Source: CAYZSU01 sp964480565 (GTDB lineage Bacteria; UBA10199; 2-02-FULL-44-16; JAAZCA01). Taken from it: a DNA stretch of 19,977 bases. The stretch is from the NCBI GenBank assembly GCA_964480565.1, contig CAYZSU010000041.1:1-19977 (forward strand), written 5' to 3'. Below are positions 1 to 8,335 of this stretch, one piece after another. The position numbers and the translations under genes were made by a program. Numbering within the stretch: position 1 is the stretch's first letter; each line of letters begins with the position of its first letter. Under the pieces are notes generated by a model that searched no databases, was not told the DNA's origin, and saw only the letters and a program-made list of their open reading frames with translations.

Positions 1-2
1 AT

Positions 3-362
3 AGTCGCCTTCAAATGTATCGGCTAACCCAAAAAGGGCATGTAGTTCATAAAACACATCGCATCAATTATGAGGAGATTAGCCATTTCACCCCACCAGT
101 CACCCCACCAGTCACCCCACCAGTCACCCCACCAGTTGGGTTATTGCTGAATGTATTGCAAAAACATGGAGAGTTGAGTGCTGCGCAAATTCGAGATGCA
201 TTGACGCTAAAGGATCGAACCTCTATGCGTCGCACATGTATCGACCCTGCGTTGGATGCGGGATTAATAGAGCGAACAATTCCCAACAAGCCAAATAGTC
301 GGCTACAAAAATATCGACTAACCGATAAAGGCAATGCACTCCTGGGACTGTCTGCGAAATAG
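3..362 (+). CDS. C-terminal part of a winged-helix protein (AlbA_2/Fic-type tail), truncated by the window edge
   Basis: The reading frame is open from base 3, so the ATG at 15 is probably internal and the gene starts upstream. The visible part begins with SRLQMYRLTQKG, then about 20 residues, four TPPV units, and a winged-helix domain ending in NSRLQKYRLTDKG. The two ends resemble each other, so the protein probably carries two related winged helices joined by a proline linker. Such tails with TPxV repeats are known from proteins with an AlbA_2 (PF04326) putative DNA-binding domain and from some Fic proteins. The N-terminal domain that would decide between these lies outside the window. A DNA-binding or regulatory role is inferred. 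The stop is TAG at 360-362. I am confident of the C-terminal domain type but not of the family. Confidence 0.7.
   Translation, partial: SRLQMYRLTQKGHVVHKTHRINYEEISHFTPPVTPPVTPPVTPPVGLLLNVLQKHGELSAAQIRDALTLKDRTSMRRTCIDPALDAGLIERTIPNKPNSRLQKYRLTDKGNALLGLSAK
89..136 (+). repeat. Four tandem 12-bp units encoding TPPV
   Basis: Four identical copies of caccccaccagt lie at 89-100, 101-112, 113-124 and 125-136. The unit length is a multiple of three, so copy-number changes would stay in frame and only lengthen or shorten the proline-rich linker between the two winged helices. Confidence 0.95.
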
Positions 363-443
363 CAATATTTCAACAGTTTCACTCTTGCAATAATGAATAG
401 AAATTATTTTTGTTCAGATTTTCGAACATATGCATTCCTGATC

Positions 444-471
444 TTGACATTCGTTCATCGATCCATAAAAT
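444..471 (+). promoter_or_regulatory. Sigma70-type promoter of the ABC exporter operon
   Basis: A perfect -35 box TTGACA (444-449) is followed by a 16-base spacer and a -10 box TAAAAT (466-471, five of six consensus bases). Transcription would start near 478-479, only a few bases before the ATG at 482. The mRNA would then be nearly leaderless, which fits the lack of a Shine-Dalgarno sequence before that ATG. Read by eye, not measured. Confidence 0.6.
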
Positions 472-481
472 CCGAAATCCT

Positions 482-1414
482 ATGATACAAGTAAATGAAT
501 TATCAAAATCCTTTGGCGATGTGCATGCAGTAAAAAAAATCAACTTTACTATTGATGCGGGGCAAGTGGTTGGGTTGTTGGGTCCCAATGGGGCGGGTAA
601 AACCACGACTATGCGTATGCTGACGGGTTATCTCCCTATCGATCATGGATCAGTGCAAATATGTGAGCATGATATTGCAAAAGATCCAATGGCTGCACGT
701 GCGCATATCGGATATTTGCCAGAAAATGCACCCCTGTACCAGGACATGGAAGTCAGCGACTACTTACGCTATATTGCTAATTTACGTGATATTCCCGTGC
801 CCAAACAACGCGCTAATATTGCGCATGTGGTTGACACATGCGGTCTTTCTAAAGTTATTGGTCGGCCGATTCATCAATTATCCAAGGGGTTTCGTCAACG
901 CGTGGGGCTAGCAGCTGCTATGGTCCACCAGCCACGTATTTTAATTTTAGATGAACCAACAACTGGGTTAGACCCGAATCAAATCGGAGATATTCGAGAT
1001 CTTATTCGGCATATTGGAAAGGAGCGCACAGTGATATTATCCACACATATTATGCAGGAAGTGGAAGCTGTGTGTTCGCGTATTATGATTATCAACGATG
1101 GACAATTGGTGAGTCAGGGTAATATGTCGGATATTCTTATATCCAATCAGGCGCATAGTGAATATACAATTTCAATTCGCGCATTGCGGCCAAATATATT
1201 AACTGCATTGGAGCGGCTGGAATCCTGCGTGCTCGGTGAATGGAAAAGCGATGAAACATCGGATGTGCAGCAATTGACAGTGATGGGACAAAATAAGGAT
1301 ATGCAGGCAGAGCAGATTTTTAAATGGGCAGTGCAAGAAGAATTTGTATTATCTGAGCTCACTCAGAGTAGCATGTCATTGGAAGATGTATTTCGTAATG
1401 TCACACAACAATAA
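482..1414 (+). CDS. ABC exporter ATPase, GldA-like
   Basis: 310-residue nucleotide-binding subunit expected to drive the permease encoded next. Walker A GPNGAGKTT is at residues 34-42, a signature loop LSKGFRQ at 133-139, Walker B ILILDEP at 153-159 and the switch histidine at 189. About 100 C-terminal residues form the extra domain usual in GldA/CcmA-type exporter ATPases. A TTG at 410 in the same frame would add 24 residues. ATG 482 is preferred because the family motif (MIQVNELSKSFG) begins there and a good promoter sits between the two. It is first in a four-gene operon with permease, GldG-like and DUF4340 genes. The cargo is unknown. GldA is named for gliding in Flavobacterium, but related operons occur widely in non-gliding bacteria. 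Confidence 0.92.
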   Translation: MIQVNELSKSFGDVHAVKKINFTIDAGQVVGLLGPNGAGKTTTMRMLTGYLPIDHGSVQICEHDIAKDPMAARAHIGYLPENAPLYQDMEVSDYLRYIANLRDIPVPKQRANIAHVVDTCGLSKVIGRPIHQLSKGFRQRVGLAAAMVHQPRILILDEPTTGLDPNQIGDIRDLIRHIGKERTVILSTHIMQEVEAVCSRIMIINDGQLVSQGNMSDILISNQAHSEYTISIRALRPNILTALERLESCVLGEWKSDETSDVQQLTVMGQNKDMQAEQIFKWAVQEEFVLSELTQSSMSLEDVFRNVTQQ

Positions 1415-1440
1415 TTAATCAATTAATCAAAGGAGAGCAT

Positions 1441-2166
1441 ATGCAGACCCTACGGCATATGGCTATAATTGCACGGCGTGAATTTATTGCTTATTTTTTA
1501 AGCCCCATTGCCTATGTGTATATTATTACTTTTTTAGTATTATCCACCTGGCTATTTTTCCGTATGTTTTTTGTGGAAGCGCAAGCGCATATGCGTGGTT
1601 TTTTTGGATTAATGCCATGGGTATTTTTATTTTTTATACCAGCGGTATCCATGGGAAAATGGGCGGAAGAACGAAAACAAGGCACATTAGAAATATTATT
1701 TACAATGCCAGTCAGTGATTATGCCATTATTATTGCAAAATTTGCAGCATCCATTGCACTTGTGGGCGTTGCATTACTCATGACAGTTTCCATTCCACTC
1801 ACTATTTCAACCATGGGAAATTTGGATTGGGGACCAGTCATTGGCGGCTATATTGGATTGCTATTTATGGGCAGTGCGTTTTTATCCGTTGGGTTGATGA
1901 TATCATCCATGACAGAAAATCAAATTATAGCTTTTATTTTATCCATAGTCGCTTGTTTTTTCCTAATGATATTGGGCTCACCCATGCTTTTGGGAAATAG
2001 CTCTCATGTGATCGCTCAATTCCTTCATTATATTGGATTGGGAAGTCATTTTAGCTCTATTGCACGCGGTGTGATTGATACACGGGATTTAATTTATTAT
2101 TTATCCGTGATTGTGGTATTTTTGTTTATCAACCAGAAAATATTAATGACTCGGGCGAGGCGATAA
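1441..2166 (+). CDS. ABC-2 type permease, GldF-like
   Basis: 241-residue membrane subunit with about six hydrophobic segments. Between the second and third lies the cytoplasmic coupling stretch KWAEERKQGTLEILFTMPVS, which is characteristic of ABC-2 permeases of the GldF/NosY type. A strong Shine-Dalgarno sequence (aaaggaga) lies just upstream of ATG 1441. The stop codon overlaps the next start by one base (taATG), so translation is probably coupled to the GldG-like gene. It should form the transmembrane channel with the ATPase upstream. The family is clear and the cargo unknown. Confidence 0.92.
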   Translation: MQTLRHMAIIARREFIAYFLSPIAYVYIITFLVLSTWLFFRMFFVEAQAHMRGFFGLMPWVFLFFIPAVSMGKWAEERKQGTLEILFTMPVSDYAIIIAKFAASIALVGVALLMTVSIPLTISTMGNLDWGPVIGGYIGLLFMGSAFLSVGLMISSMTENQIIAFILSIVACFFLMILGSPMLLGNSSHVIAQFLHYIGLGSHFSSIARGVIDTRDLIYYLSVIVVFLFINQKILMTRARR

Positions 2167-3734
2167 TGAAAAAAACAAATGCATTGATCACAATAGCAAC
2201 ACTGCTAATTAGCATCATTACAATTAACTATATATCCTCCAAACACTCGCTGCGATTGGATTTAACTCAAGATAATTTGTATACATTATCGTCATCTACA
2301 AAAACAATATTATCGGATATCGATGATGTGGTTACTGTTCGGGCATATTTTACCAAAGATTTACCGTCACAAGCATTGCCACTTCGCACTTATGTGGATG
2401 ATTTACTCGATGAATTTAAGCGGTATGCCGGTGATAAATTACAAGTGGAATTTATCGATCCAAATACATCGCAAGCGGATGAAAAAGCGGCAATGATGTT
2501 AGGGATACCGCCGGTGCAATTAAATGTTGCAGGGGCTGATAAATTAGAAGTGGCTAAAATTTTCTTAGGTATGGCAATTTTATATAATGGCAAACAAGAG
2601 GTCATTCCCGTTGTTAGGCGATCGGAAAATTTGGAATATGAATTAGCGAAATCAATTATAAAAGTATCGCGCGACAGTGCGCCGCAAGTGGGTTTGTGGC
2701 AAGGTGCGGTTGATCCCGCAAGCATTGGTGGTCACGAGTTTAAGGGTATTCATAAAATGATCAACGATCGATATGAGATCAAGATGATTTCTGAAGAGTC
2801 CATGTCAATGATGTCGTCATTGAGTACATTAATACTCATATCGCCGCGTGAGATGAGTGAGGCTATGCAAAAAGCACTGGATCAATATATTGCTAATGGT
2901 GGTCATGTCATGGTCTTTGCGGATCGCTTTGATTTATATCCAAATTTAACAGTGAAGCCTGTGCACTCACCTGTATTTGATTTACTGGTATCCTATGGTA
3001 TTACGGTTGAGCCGGAATTAGTGCTGGATCAAGTAAATGCCAAGGCGGCATTTTCACAAGGGTATCTGACTTATCATACGCCATATGCGTATTGGCCACG
3101 CATTATGCAAAATCAATTTAATGCAAATCAATCTATTGTGGCTGATTTAGAAACCGCAGTATTTCCCTGGACGAGTTCACTTATTATAAAAGATATGCCC
3201 AACGAAGATGCTCTTAAAAACGGAACCATGGCCAATACTATTTTGGCAATGTCATCGATGCACGCCAGCGGGCAAATCGAATCATCCATAAATTTGGATT
3301 TTAAAATTGCAAATAATACGGCAAAATCAGCATCAGGTACTCCTAAGGTATTAATGGGAATGATAAAGGGGCCATTTAAATCCAAATTCAATCAACAAAT
3401 TGCAAGTGATGCACAGCCAAAAAATGGAAAGCTAATAGTTGTGGGGTCATCGCATTGGTTAAGCGATAATTATTTGGCTCAATTTCCAAGCAATGCACTG
3501 CTCTTTGAAAATGCCATGGATATTATGACAATGGGCGAGGCATTAATTGGTATTCGATCTCGCAGTAATACGACAAATCCAATTGTTGGGATGTCTCAGG
3601 CTGCCCAAGAATGGATTCGCTGGAGTAATATTATTATTGGTCCATTCCTACTAGGGCTTATTGCATTGACTGTATTTGGATTGCGCAGGCATCGCCGGAA
3701 ATATTTGCAATTGCAGTATAGAATAGAACAATAA
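2166..3734 (+). CDS. GldG-like ABC transporter auxiliary protein
   Basis: 522 residues. An N-terminal membrane segment (about 8-24) is followed by SSKHSLRLDLTQDNLYTLS, the typical opening of ABC_transp_aux proteins (PF09822, GldG/IFT52-like). A large soluble domain expected outside the membrane follows, then a C-terminal membrane segment (about 487-508) and a basic tail. The start overlaps the permease stop by one base, which supports both the start and tight co-expression. Its mechanistic role is not established; it is thought to work with the ABC-2 permease. The Flavobacterium name should not be read as evidence of gliding here. Confidence 0.88.
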   Translation: MKKTNALITIATLLISIITINYISSKHSLRLDLTQDNLYTLSSSTKTILSDIDDVVTVRAYFTKDLPSQALPLRTYVDDLLDEFKRYAGDKLQVEFIDPNTSQADEKAAMMLGIPPVQLNVAGADKLEVAKIFLGMAILYNGKQEVIPVVRRSENLEYELAKSIIKVSRDSAPQVGLWQGAVDPASIGGHEFKGIHKMINDRYEIKMISEESMSMMSSLSTLILISPREMSEAMQKALDQYIANGGHVMVFADRFDLYPNLTVKPVHSPVFDLLVSYGITVEPELVLDQVNAKAAFSQGYLTYHTPYAYWPRIMQNQFNANQSIVADLETAVFPWTSSLIIKDMPNEDALKNGTMANTILAMSSMHASGQIESSINLDFKIANNTAKSASGTPKVLMGMIKGPFKSKFNQQIASDAQPKNGKLIVVGSSHWLSDNYLAQFPSNALLFENAMDIMTMGEALIGIRSRSNTTNPIVGMSQAAQEWIRWSNIIIGPFLLGLIALTVFGLRRHRRKYLQLQYRIEQ

Positions 3735-3749
3735 AACAGTGAGGACTTA

Positions 3750-4739
3750 ATGAATAAACGATCCTTAATTTACTTGGGACTTGCAGTAATTGCGGCATTG
3801 ATTGTCATTGCATTGGAGCATCCGGATAATAATCGTGTGGATGATTTTCAATATGATTATTTTATACCAGGCTATGATAGTGCGAATGTGGCGACTATTA
3901 ATGTTAGTCAGTTAATGGACGGCGTGCAATTGGAACGAGTTGATACTACATGGCGTGTCAGAAAAATACTGACCGCTACCAAAAAACAATTGCTTGAAAA
4001 AGAAGGAAAAGAATTACCAGTATATGACTGGCATGTGGCAGATGATGCGCGCGTGCGCCATGCTCTTGGTGCATTTGGTGGCCTTGAGGGAGGGACGATT
4101 GCATCATCTAATCCTAAAAAACGCCATATCTATCAGGTGGGGATATCTGGCGTGCATGTAAAATTGATGGATGCCAAACAAAATGTAATTACAGATACAG
4201 TGATTGGCAAAACAGGTCCTGATTTTATGAGCAGTTTTATTCGTAAACAAGAGAACGACCAGGTTCTATTGGTGCCACGGAATTTAATGGGTTTTTTCTC
4301 TGCCACGCAGTCGGATTGGCGCGATCGTCGTATATTGCCTTTTTTGCAAAATGATATTCATGAAGTGATGATCACTGAGAAAGATAAAACACTTATTGTG
4401 AAAAAAAGTGATGATGGCAAGTGGCAATATATCATGGATCAAATAACCCGTAATATTGCGGCTGACAAAATCAATACCTGGCTATCCACGCTTATGAATT
4501 TGCGAGTAAAGGAATTTGATACGGGTCATAAGCTGAAAAACAATGAGCATCGAGTGGTTGTGGCTTATGGTGATAGTCGCACATTTTTTACAATCGGGAC
4601 AGCTAACCATGCATCGCAAAAAGACTGGGTGTCCATTCACCTTGAGGGTAATCCTGAAATATATTGGGTGGAGAAAAAGAATGTGGATAATCTAAATATT
4701 AAAACAGCGATCAATCAGTTGGATGCTAAGGAAGAATAG
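3750..4739 (+). CDS. DUF4340 domain protein, last gene of the exporter operon
   Basis: 329 residues with one N-terminal membrane anchor (SLIYLGLAVIAALIVIALE, about 4-22) and an extracytoplasmic remainder. The pattern of repeated beta-rich units (VERVDTTWRV-like start; later DDGKWQYIMDQITRNIAADK) fits DUF4340 (PF14238). Genes of this family commonly follow gldG-like genes. The Shine-Dalgarno sequence gagga lies five bases before ATG 3750, and the gap from the previous stop is 15 bases, so it belongs to the same operon. The molecular function is unknown; a structural or substrate-presenting partner of the exporter is inferred from context only. The 3' end faces the minus-strand gene ending at 4779. 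Confidence 0.85.
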   Translation: MNKRSLIYLGLAVIAALIVIALEHPDNNRVDDFQYDYFIPGYDSANVATINVSQLMDGVQLERVDTTWRVRKILTATKKQLLEKEGKELPVYDWHVADDARVRHALGAFGGLEGGTIASSNPKKRHIYQVGISGVHVKLMDAKQNVITDTVIGKTGPDFMSSFIRKQENDQVLLVPRNLMGFFSATQSDWRDRRILPFLQNDIHEVMITEKDKTLIVKKSDDGKWQYIMDQITRNIAADKINTWLSTLMNLRVKEFDTGHKLKNNEHRVVVAYGDSRTFFTIGTANHASQKDWVSIHLEGNPEIYWVEKKNVDNLNIKTAINQLDAKEE

Positions 4740-4778
4740 AGAATTTATTTTTGAGTACTACGCATTTGCGCATAGCAT

Positions 4779-6353
4779 CTACTGAGATTGAAGGTGTTGG
4801 AATAGTTTTCTCGCTGTATCGATGTCGACATCAGTTGCATCACTGGAATTGCTCACAGCAGCATTGATCAAATTCCCAAGATTTCTAAAAATAGGTTGCA
4901 ATATAGTGATTTCCGAGGGTGATAAATTATAGGCGTCCTGCCCATGAGCGGCTGTAAATAGCCTCATGAATCGATAAAAACCGAGTTGGCGTGCAAGCCC
5001 GATAGCCAGAGTGGTGGCAATATTATAAGTGATGGATGAAGGCATTTGTCGCACGTCACTCAAAGTGTCATCAAAATTCAGATTATCCCGAGTTGTCATC
5101 AAGACTTGCGGAGTTGCTGCATTGGCTTGAGTCATCGTATTATTTAGGATCTCATCTGCATGTCTGGCAAGCAGTTCTGTGATACCCTCATGAAATAATT
5201 TATTCAGATTAGCATTTTGAATTCTGAGCTCACTCAATAAATGAGAAAGTCTATTTATGTTAACAAGCGAATGAATTGCCTCATGCCGCAAGGTGGGTAT
5301 CATATAATTTAGATCATCATCACTTGGCCTACGAATGACAAAGATAGGAAATTTACAGTACCAACCCAATGTATCTTTATCTGGCGTTGTCCCCAGTGCG
5401 GTTTCGTACGTAACCGGAAGTATTGCATTCGGTTCAAGCACATACCCTCTTAAAATAGAAGGAATGTTCGGGTAGAGTGATCGTAATCGCTGGAGCTCAT
5501 ATTGGTGAGTAGGATCGAGCGGCGTCAATCCCTCTAAGTGCATACCATTCAATTGATTGATGAATTTTTCAAATGTTGGCGCTTCATCCTGAAATGTCTT
5601 CCAGCTCTGTGCGTGTTTCGCCACCTTTGTATTAATCGGCCCCAAACATCCATCGATAAATATATCGATGAGCCATGGGTGCTGGCATACGGCATGCATC
5701 TGATCGATAAAGTTACTGTCTGCCAACTTACATATTTTTTGACTCAATACATGCAAGCAGAGTACTATTTTATTCGTGGAAAAATCGATATCATAAGCTT
5801 TTCCAAGAGTCTTTGCTGACTCTATAATATCGATAAGATATTTATTTTGGGGTGAACCGCTGTTGGCGCCTAACAGTTTTTTAAGAGTATGCTGTGTGAG
5901 CAATGTGAGGTATGGATTATGCTGATCATCGCGGAATTGACGAAGAACTTGATTGATCAATATTCCCTCAACAGTAGCTTGGAAATATCCGATATAATTG
6001 ACGGCATCATCGCTTGTGAAAATGCGATCATACTTCCCCTCAAAAAATCTCTTGGGTGTTTGGGCTGTAGTGGCATTAACCAGTTTAGTAAGGCCATTTT
6101 GAAGAGGTGACAATTCCCATCGTATTTCATTAATATGGCGCACATAGAGTCCTTCAGCATGTTGCAACTCATAGGTTGTTCTGGAAATATGAGGGAGGCG
6201 AAATTTTGGTAAGCCTGGCGCCGATGGAATAGTATTACCAAACATGTCAGTATGGCCAGTAGGGGCTGTTGCAATGGGGGGAGTAGATGCAAGGTTGCCA
6301 CCCATTGAGTGTGGACTGGAACGTATGCCTGGTGGTGGTTTGATAAAATTCAT
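4779..6353 (-). CDS. Unrecognised protein with gluzincin-like HExxH...E signature
   Basis: 524 residues that I do not recognise as a named family. The first 55 or so residues are rich in Pro, Ser and Gly and look disordered; there is no signal peptide or membrane segment. A helical-looking middle follows. HEAIH is at residues 357-361 and FHEGITELLAR at 387-397, giving a possible third zinc ligand E389. A later stretch (about 441-466, YNIATTLAIGLARQLGFYRF) has the Tyr...Gly helix pattern that follows the EG motif in MA-clan peptidases. A zinc metallopeptidase is therefore plausible but inferred. The protein is long for a simple peptidase, so the N-terminal 350 residues may target a partner or substrate. 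No Shine-Dalgarno sequence is visible. It is convergent with the DUF4340 gene. Confidence 0.75.
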   Translation of the reverse strand: MNFIKPPPGIRSSPHSMGGNLASTPPIATAPTGHTDMFGNTIPSAPGLPKFRLPHISRTTYELQHAEGLYVRHINEIRWELSPLQNGLTKLVNATTAQTPKRFFEGKYDRIFTSDDAVNYIGYFQATVEGILINQVLRQFRDDQHNPYLTLLTQHTLKKLLGANSGSPQNKYLIDIIESAKTLGKAYDIDFSTNKIVLCLHVLSQKICKLADSNFIDQMHAVCQHPWLIDIFIDGCLGPINTKVAKHAQSWKTFQDEAPTFEKFINQLNGMHLEGLTPLDPTHQYELQRLRSLYPNIPSILRGYVLEPNAILPVTYETALGTTPDKDTLGWYCKFPIFVIRRPSDDDLNYMIPTLRHEAIHSLVNINRLSHLLSELRIQNANLNKLFHEGITELLARHADEILNNTMTQANAATPQVLMTTRDNLNFDDTLSDVRQMPSSITYNIATTLAIGLARQLGFYRFMRLFTAAHGQDAYNLSPSEITILQPIFRNLGNLINAAVSNSSDATDVDIDTARKLFQHLQSQ

Positions 6354-6521
6354 AAAACAGTGCCGTTACTATGTTTATGGTAAATATTCTAGAATGGGTG
6401 TTTTATATTCAATCCCATAATGAATATCATTGCATGCCTTTTGGATCTTGGCTGCATTTATAGTATCGGCAATTATCCAAGATAGTTGCTAAAAACTGAT
6501 AAAAAAAGAGAAAAATATGAG
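6354..6521. other. Intergenic region with long inverted repeats
   Basis: 168 bases between two minus-strand genes. Two inverted repeats are visible. A 12-base pair at 6481-6492 and 6522-6533 (one G-T wobble) runs over the stop codon of the phosphatase gene. ATCTTGG at 6445-6451 pairs with CCAAGAT at 6477-6483. The loops are long (about 25-30 bases), so neither is a classical terminator. No gene is seen. Confidence 0.5.
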
Positions 6522-7166
6522 TTAGTAACTATCACTATTTTTGAACATCCCCCCATATCGCGCATAAATACGCGTAGCCATTATAAATGCTAATATAGCC
6601 GTACATGTACCAGCCACTGCATCCGCGATATAATGCTGCTTTACGAGTAAAACGGATAAGGCGACGATTATTGCCATAGATAGAAAGACCCAACGCAAAC
6701 GGGGATGATAATGCCATAATGTCAATGTGATCAGCACTGGATAATTGACATGCAATGATGGAAAGCAATTATAGGGCAAGTCAATAATATAGTAGAACTG
6801 TGTGATCAGTGCAAAAATGCCGCTGTCAGATAAATGTGCTAAGTCCGGGCGCATGGTCATTTGCACGGGAAGAATTAAGAAAAATAAATAGCAAAGCGTG
6901 CTTGAAATAAAAAAGCCGATAATCATTTTATACCATGCCCCTGGATGTTTAATAATAATCAGTGCCAGCAATATACTGCCAAATACCAAAATATAACCAA
7001 GTATGAATATAGGAATAAATGGAATCGCATGATCCAATGCCAATGCGACATCCGTGTAAGTGCCTTGATATTGGCTAGCCACCCAATTTAATGTAAAATA
7101 GCCGGCGCTAAAATAGCCGATCATTAAGAGTGCCCAGTTCTTTTTATCCAATGACTGTGTGTTCAT
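6522..7166 (-). CDS. PAP2-family membrane phosphatase / phosphotransferase
   Basis: 214-residue integral membrane protein with about five to six hydrophobic helices. The phosphatase signature is present in order: R106 in TMRPD, FPSLH at 135-139 and KQHYIAD with H178 and D182. The variant core, and SLH rather than SGH, resemble the PAP2_3 branch (PF14378), which includes inositol-phosphoryl transferases, more than undecaprenyl-diphosphate phosphatases. The likely substrate is a lipid or isoprenoid phosphate at the cytoplasmic membrane; which one is not visible. A TTG at 7223 would add 19 residues, but ATG 7166 is preferred because it directly precedes the first hydrophilic turn and has a weak AGGGA about nine bases upstream. 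Confidence 0.82.
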   Translation of the reverse strand: MNTQSLDKKNWALLMIGYFSAGYFTLNWVASQYQGTYTDVALALDHAIPFIPIFILGYILVFGSILLALIIIKHPGAWYKMIIGFFISSTLCYLFFLILPVQMTMRPDLAHLSDSGIFALITQFYYIIDLPYNCFPSLHVNYPVLITLTLWHYHPRLRWVFLSMAIIVALSVLLVKQHYIADAVAGTCTAILAFIMATRIYARYGGMFKNSDSY

Positions 7167-7257
7167 ACTCGCGTCCCTGTTTATCGTTTGACAAAATAGG
7201 GTGTGCCCGATTAAAACTATCAAATCAATGATAATTTAACCAAATATGGAGAAAGAT

Positions 7258-7488
7258 ATGCTAAATAAAGATGCTATTGAAAAAGTACTGACAGATCGCG
7301 TTCGTCCTCGCTTGGAAGCGGATGGCGGTGGCGTGGATTTGCTCAATGTGACAGAGGACAATACTGTGGTAGTCAAGCTTACGGGTGCGTGTGGATCCTG
7401 TCCGTTCTCATTAATGACTTTAAAGTCAGGCGTAGAAGCGGAGTTAAAAAAGGAATTTCCTGAAATTAAAGATGTTGTCACAGGTTAG
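7258..7488 (+). CDS. nfuA-like: Nfu-type Fe-S cluster scaffold (NifU C-terminal domain)
   Basis: 76-residue stand-alone NifU C-terminal domain (PF01106). It has the RPRLEADGG opening and the cluster-binding GACGSCP with C45 and C48. Such small proteins hold or transfer a 4Fe-4S cluster, normally as dimers bridging the cluster. ATG 7258 is chosen because GGAG at 7247-7250 sits seven bases upstream; an ATG at 7246 in the same frame would place that sequence inside the gene. No isc or suf genes are in the window, so it is a lone scaffold or carrier here. It ends just before a hairpin terminator. Confidence 0.9.
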   Translation: MLNKDAIEKVLTDRVRPRLEADGGGVDLLNVTEDNTVVVKLTGACGSCPFSLMTLKSGVEAELKKEFPEIKDVVTG

Positions 7489-7514
7489 TAAATGGATGTA
7501 TGACTGATATGACT

Positions 7515-7544
7515 TGGGGCACAAATCAGTGCCCCATTTATATT
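7515..7544 (+). terminator. Hairpin terminator after the Nfu gene
   Basis: A perfect 8-bp GC-rich stem TGGGGCAC/GTGCCCCA (arms 7515-7522 and 7529-7536) with loop AAATCA is followed by a T-rich run (tttatatt). It separates the Nfu gene from the SDR gene beginning 12 bases downstream. The tail is imperfect, so termination may be partial. Confidence 0.65.
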
Positions 7545-7555
7545 GTGCGATACTC

Positions 7556-8281
7556 ATGAATAATAAAAAAATTCTTATAACAGGTGCAAGTGGTAAACTA
7601 GGATGTGCACTTATTCAGCATTTTGCTCATATAAATTGCCAATTAATGCTTTGCAGCAATTCCAATGAATGCAGTATTCACGCTGAATTAGATACATTCA
7701 ACAACCCTTGCGCAACTATTTACAGTATGGCTGCTGATTTGTCGGATGTAGATAGCTATACCACCTTAGTGGCACATGCCAAGGCATCCATGGGCGGAAT
7801 AACGGATTTTATTCACTGTGCAAGCATATTTGAGAAACAGGATCTTTTGGATATTGATCCTTCAAGTTGGCATAAACAGATGGATGTTAACTTAACGGCG
7901 CCATTTTTTTTATGTCGGGATATTGGTCAGCATATGACGGATGCGCAAGGCGGGCATATTATTTTGCTCAGTGATATTGCCGCAACCTGTCCATATGAAA
8001 TGTATATGCCATACTCCATTGCCAAATCCGGCATGAATGCGATGGTTAAAGGGCTTGCAAAGATTTTTGCGCCAAATGTAACGGTCAATGGCATTGCGCC
8101 ATATATTGTGGCTCAGCAAGGGCATGCATTGAGCTCGGCTGATGCGCAGTTGCTGAATAATACATATCTGAAATATCCAACACAAATGGATGAAATTTGT
8201 TCATGCGTGGATTTGCTGATGATGCCAAAATCCAGTATGACCGGGCAAGTGATTACATTAGATGCTGGGCGATCGCTTAAA
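7556..8281 (+). CDS. folM-like: FolM/PTR1-like short-chain dehydrogenase (pteridine reductase)
   Basis: About 242 residues. The Rossmann cofactor loop TGASGKLG is at 9-16, N112 lies in the VNLTAPFFLCRD helix, and the catalytic residues are S139, Y153 and K157 (YSIAK). NLTAPFFL and the overall length resemble PTR1/FolM, NADPH-dependent reductases that turn dihydropterins into tetrahydropterins. The neighbouring gene is a pterin-synthase family member about 50 bases downstream, which strengthens this reading. A generic SDR on another substrate remains possible. ATG 7556 is preferred to a TTG at 7514, which lies upstream of the terminator stem. No clear Shine-Dalgarno sequence is visible. Confidence 0.75.
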
Positions 8282-8285
8282 TAAT

Positions 8286-8318
8286 GGGGTTGCTCTTGAA
8301 AGAGGTTGTTCAAAAATG
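8286..8318. repeat. Remnant of the GGGTTG-ended dispersed repeat
   Basis: GGGGTTGCTC at 8286-8295 equals the reverse complement of one end of the repeat at 12354-12468. GGTTGTTCAAAAATG at 8304-8318 is an exact 15-base match to the reverse complement of 11045-11059. It looks like two repeat ends with the middle deleted, lying just before the queD-like gene. Confidence 0.55.
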
Positions 8319-8335
8319 ATCTCATAGGAGAACAA

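Noticed and set aside
89..136. Tandem repeat as a possible CRISPR array
   Set aside because: Units are 12 bp with no spacers and lie in frame inside a coding sequence.
410..481. 24-residue N-terminal extension of the ABC ATPase from TTG 410
   Set aside because: The family N-terminus begins at 482 and a good promoter lies inside the extension.
5957..6301. 114-residue minus-strand frame inside the metallopeptidase-like gene
   Set aside because: Same strand, different frame within a longer frame that carries the conserved motifs; no own start signal.
6481..6533. Inverted repeat as a terminator of the PAP2 gene
   Set aside because: The loop is about 29 bases and the right arm includes the stop codon; folding as a terminator is unlikely.
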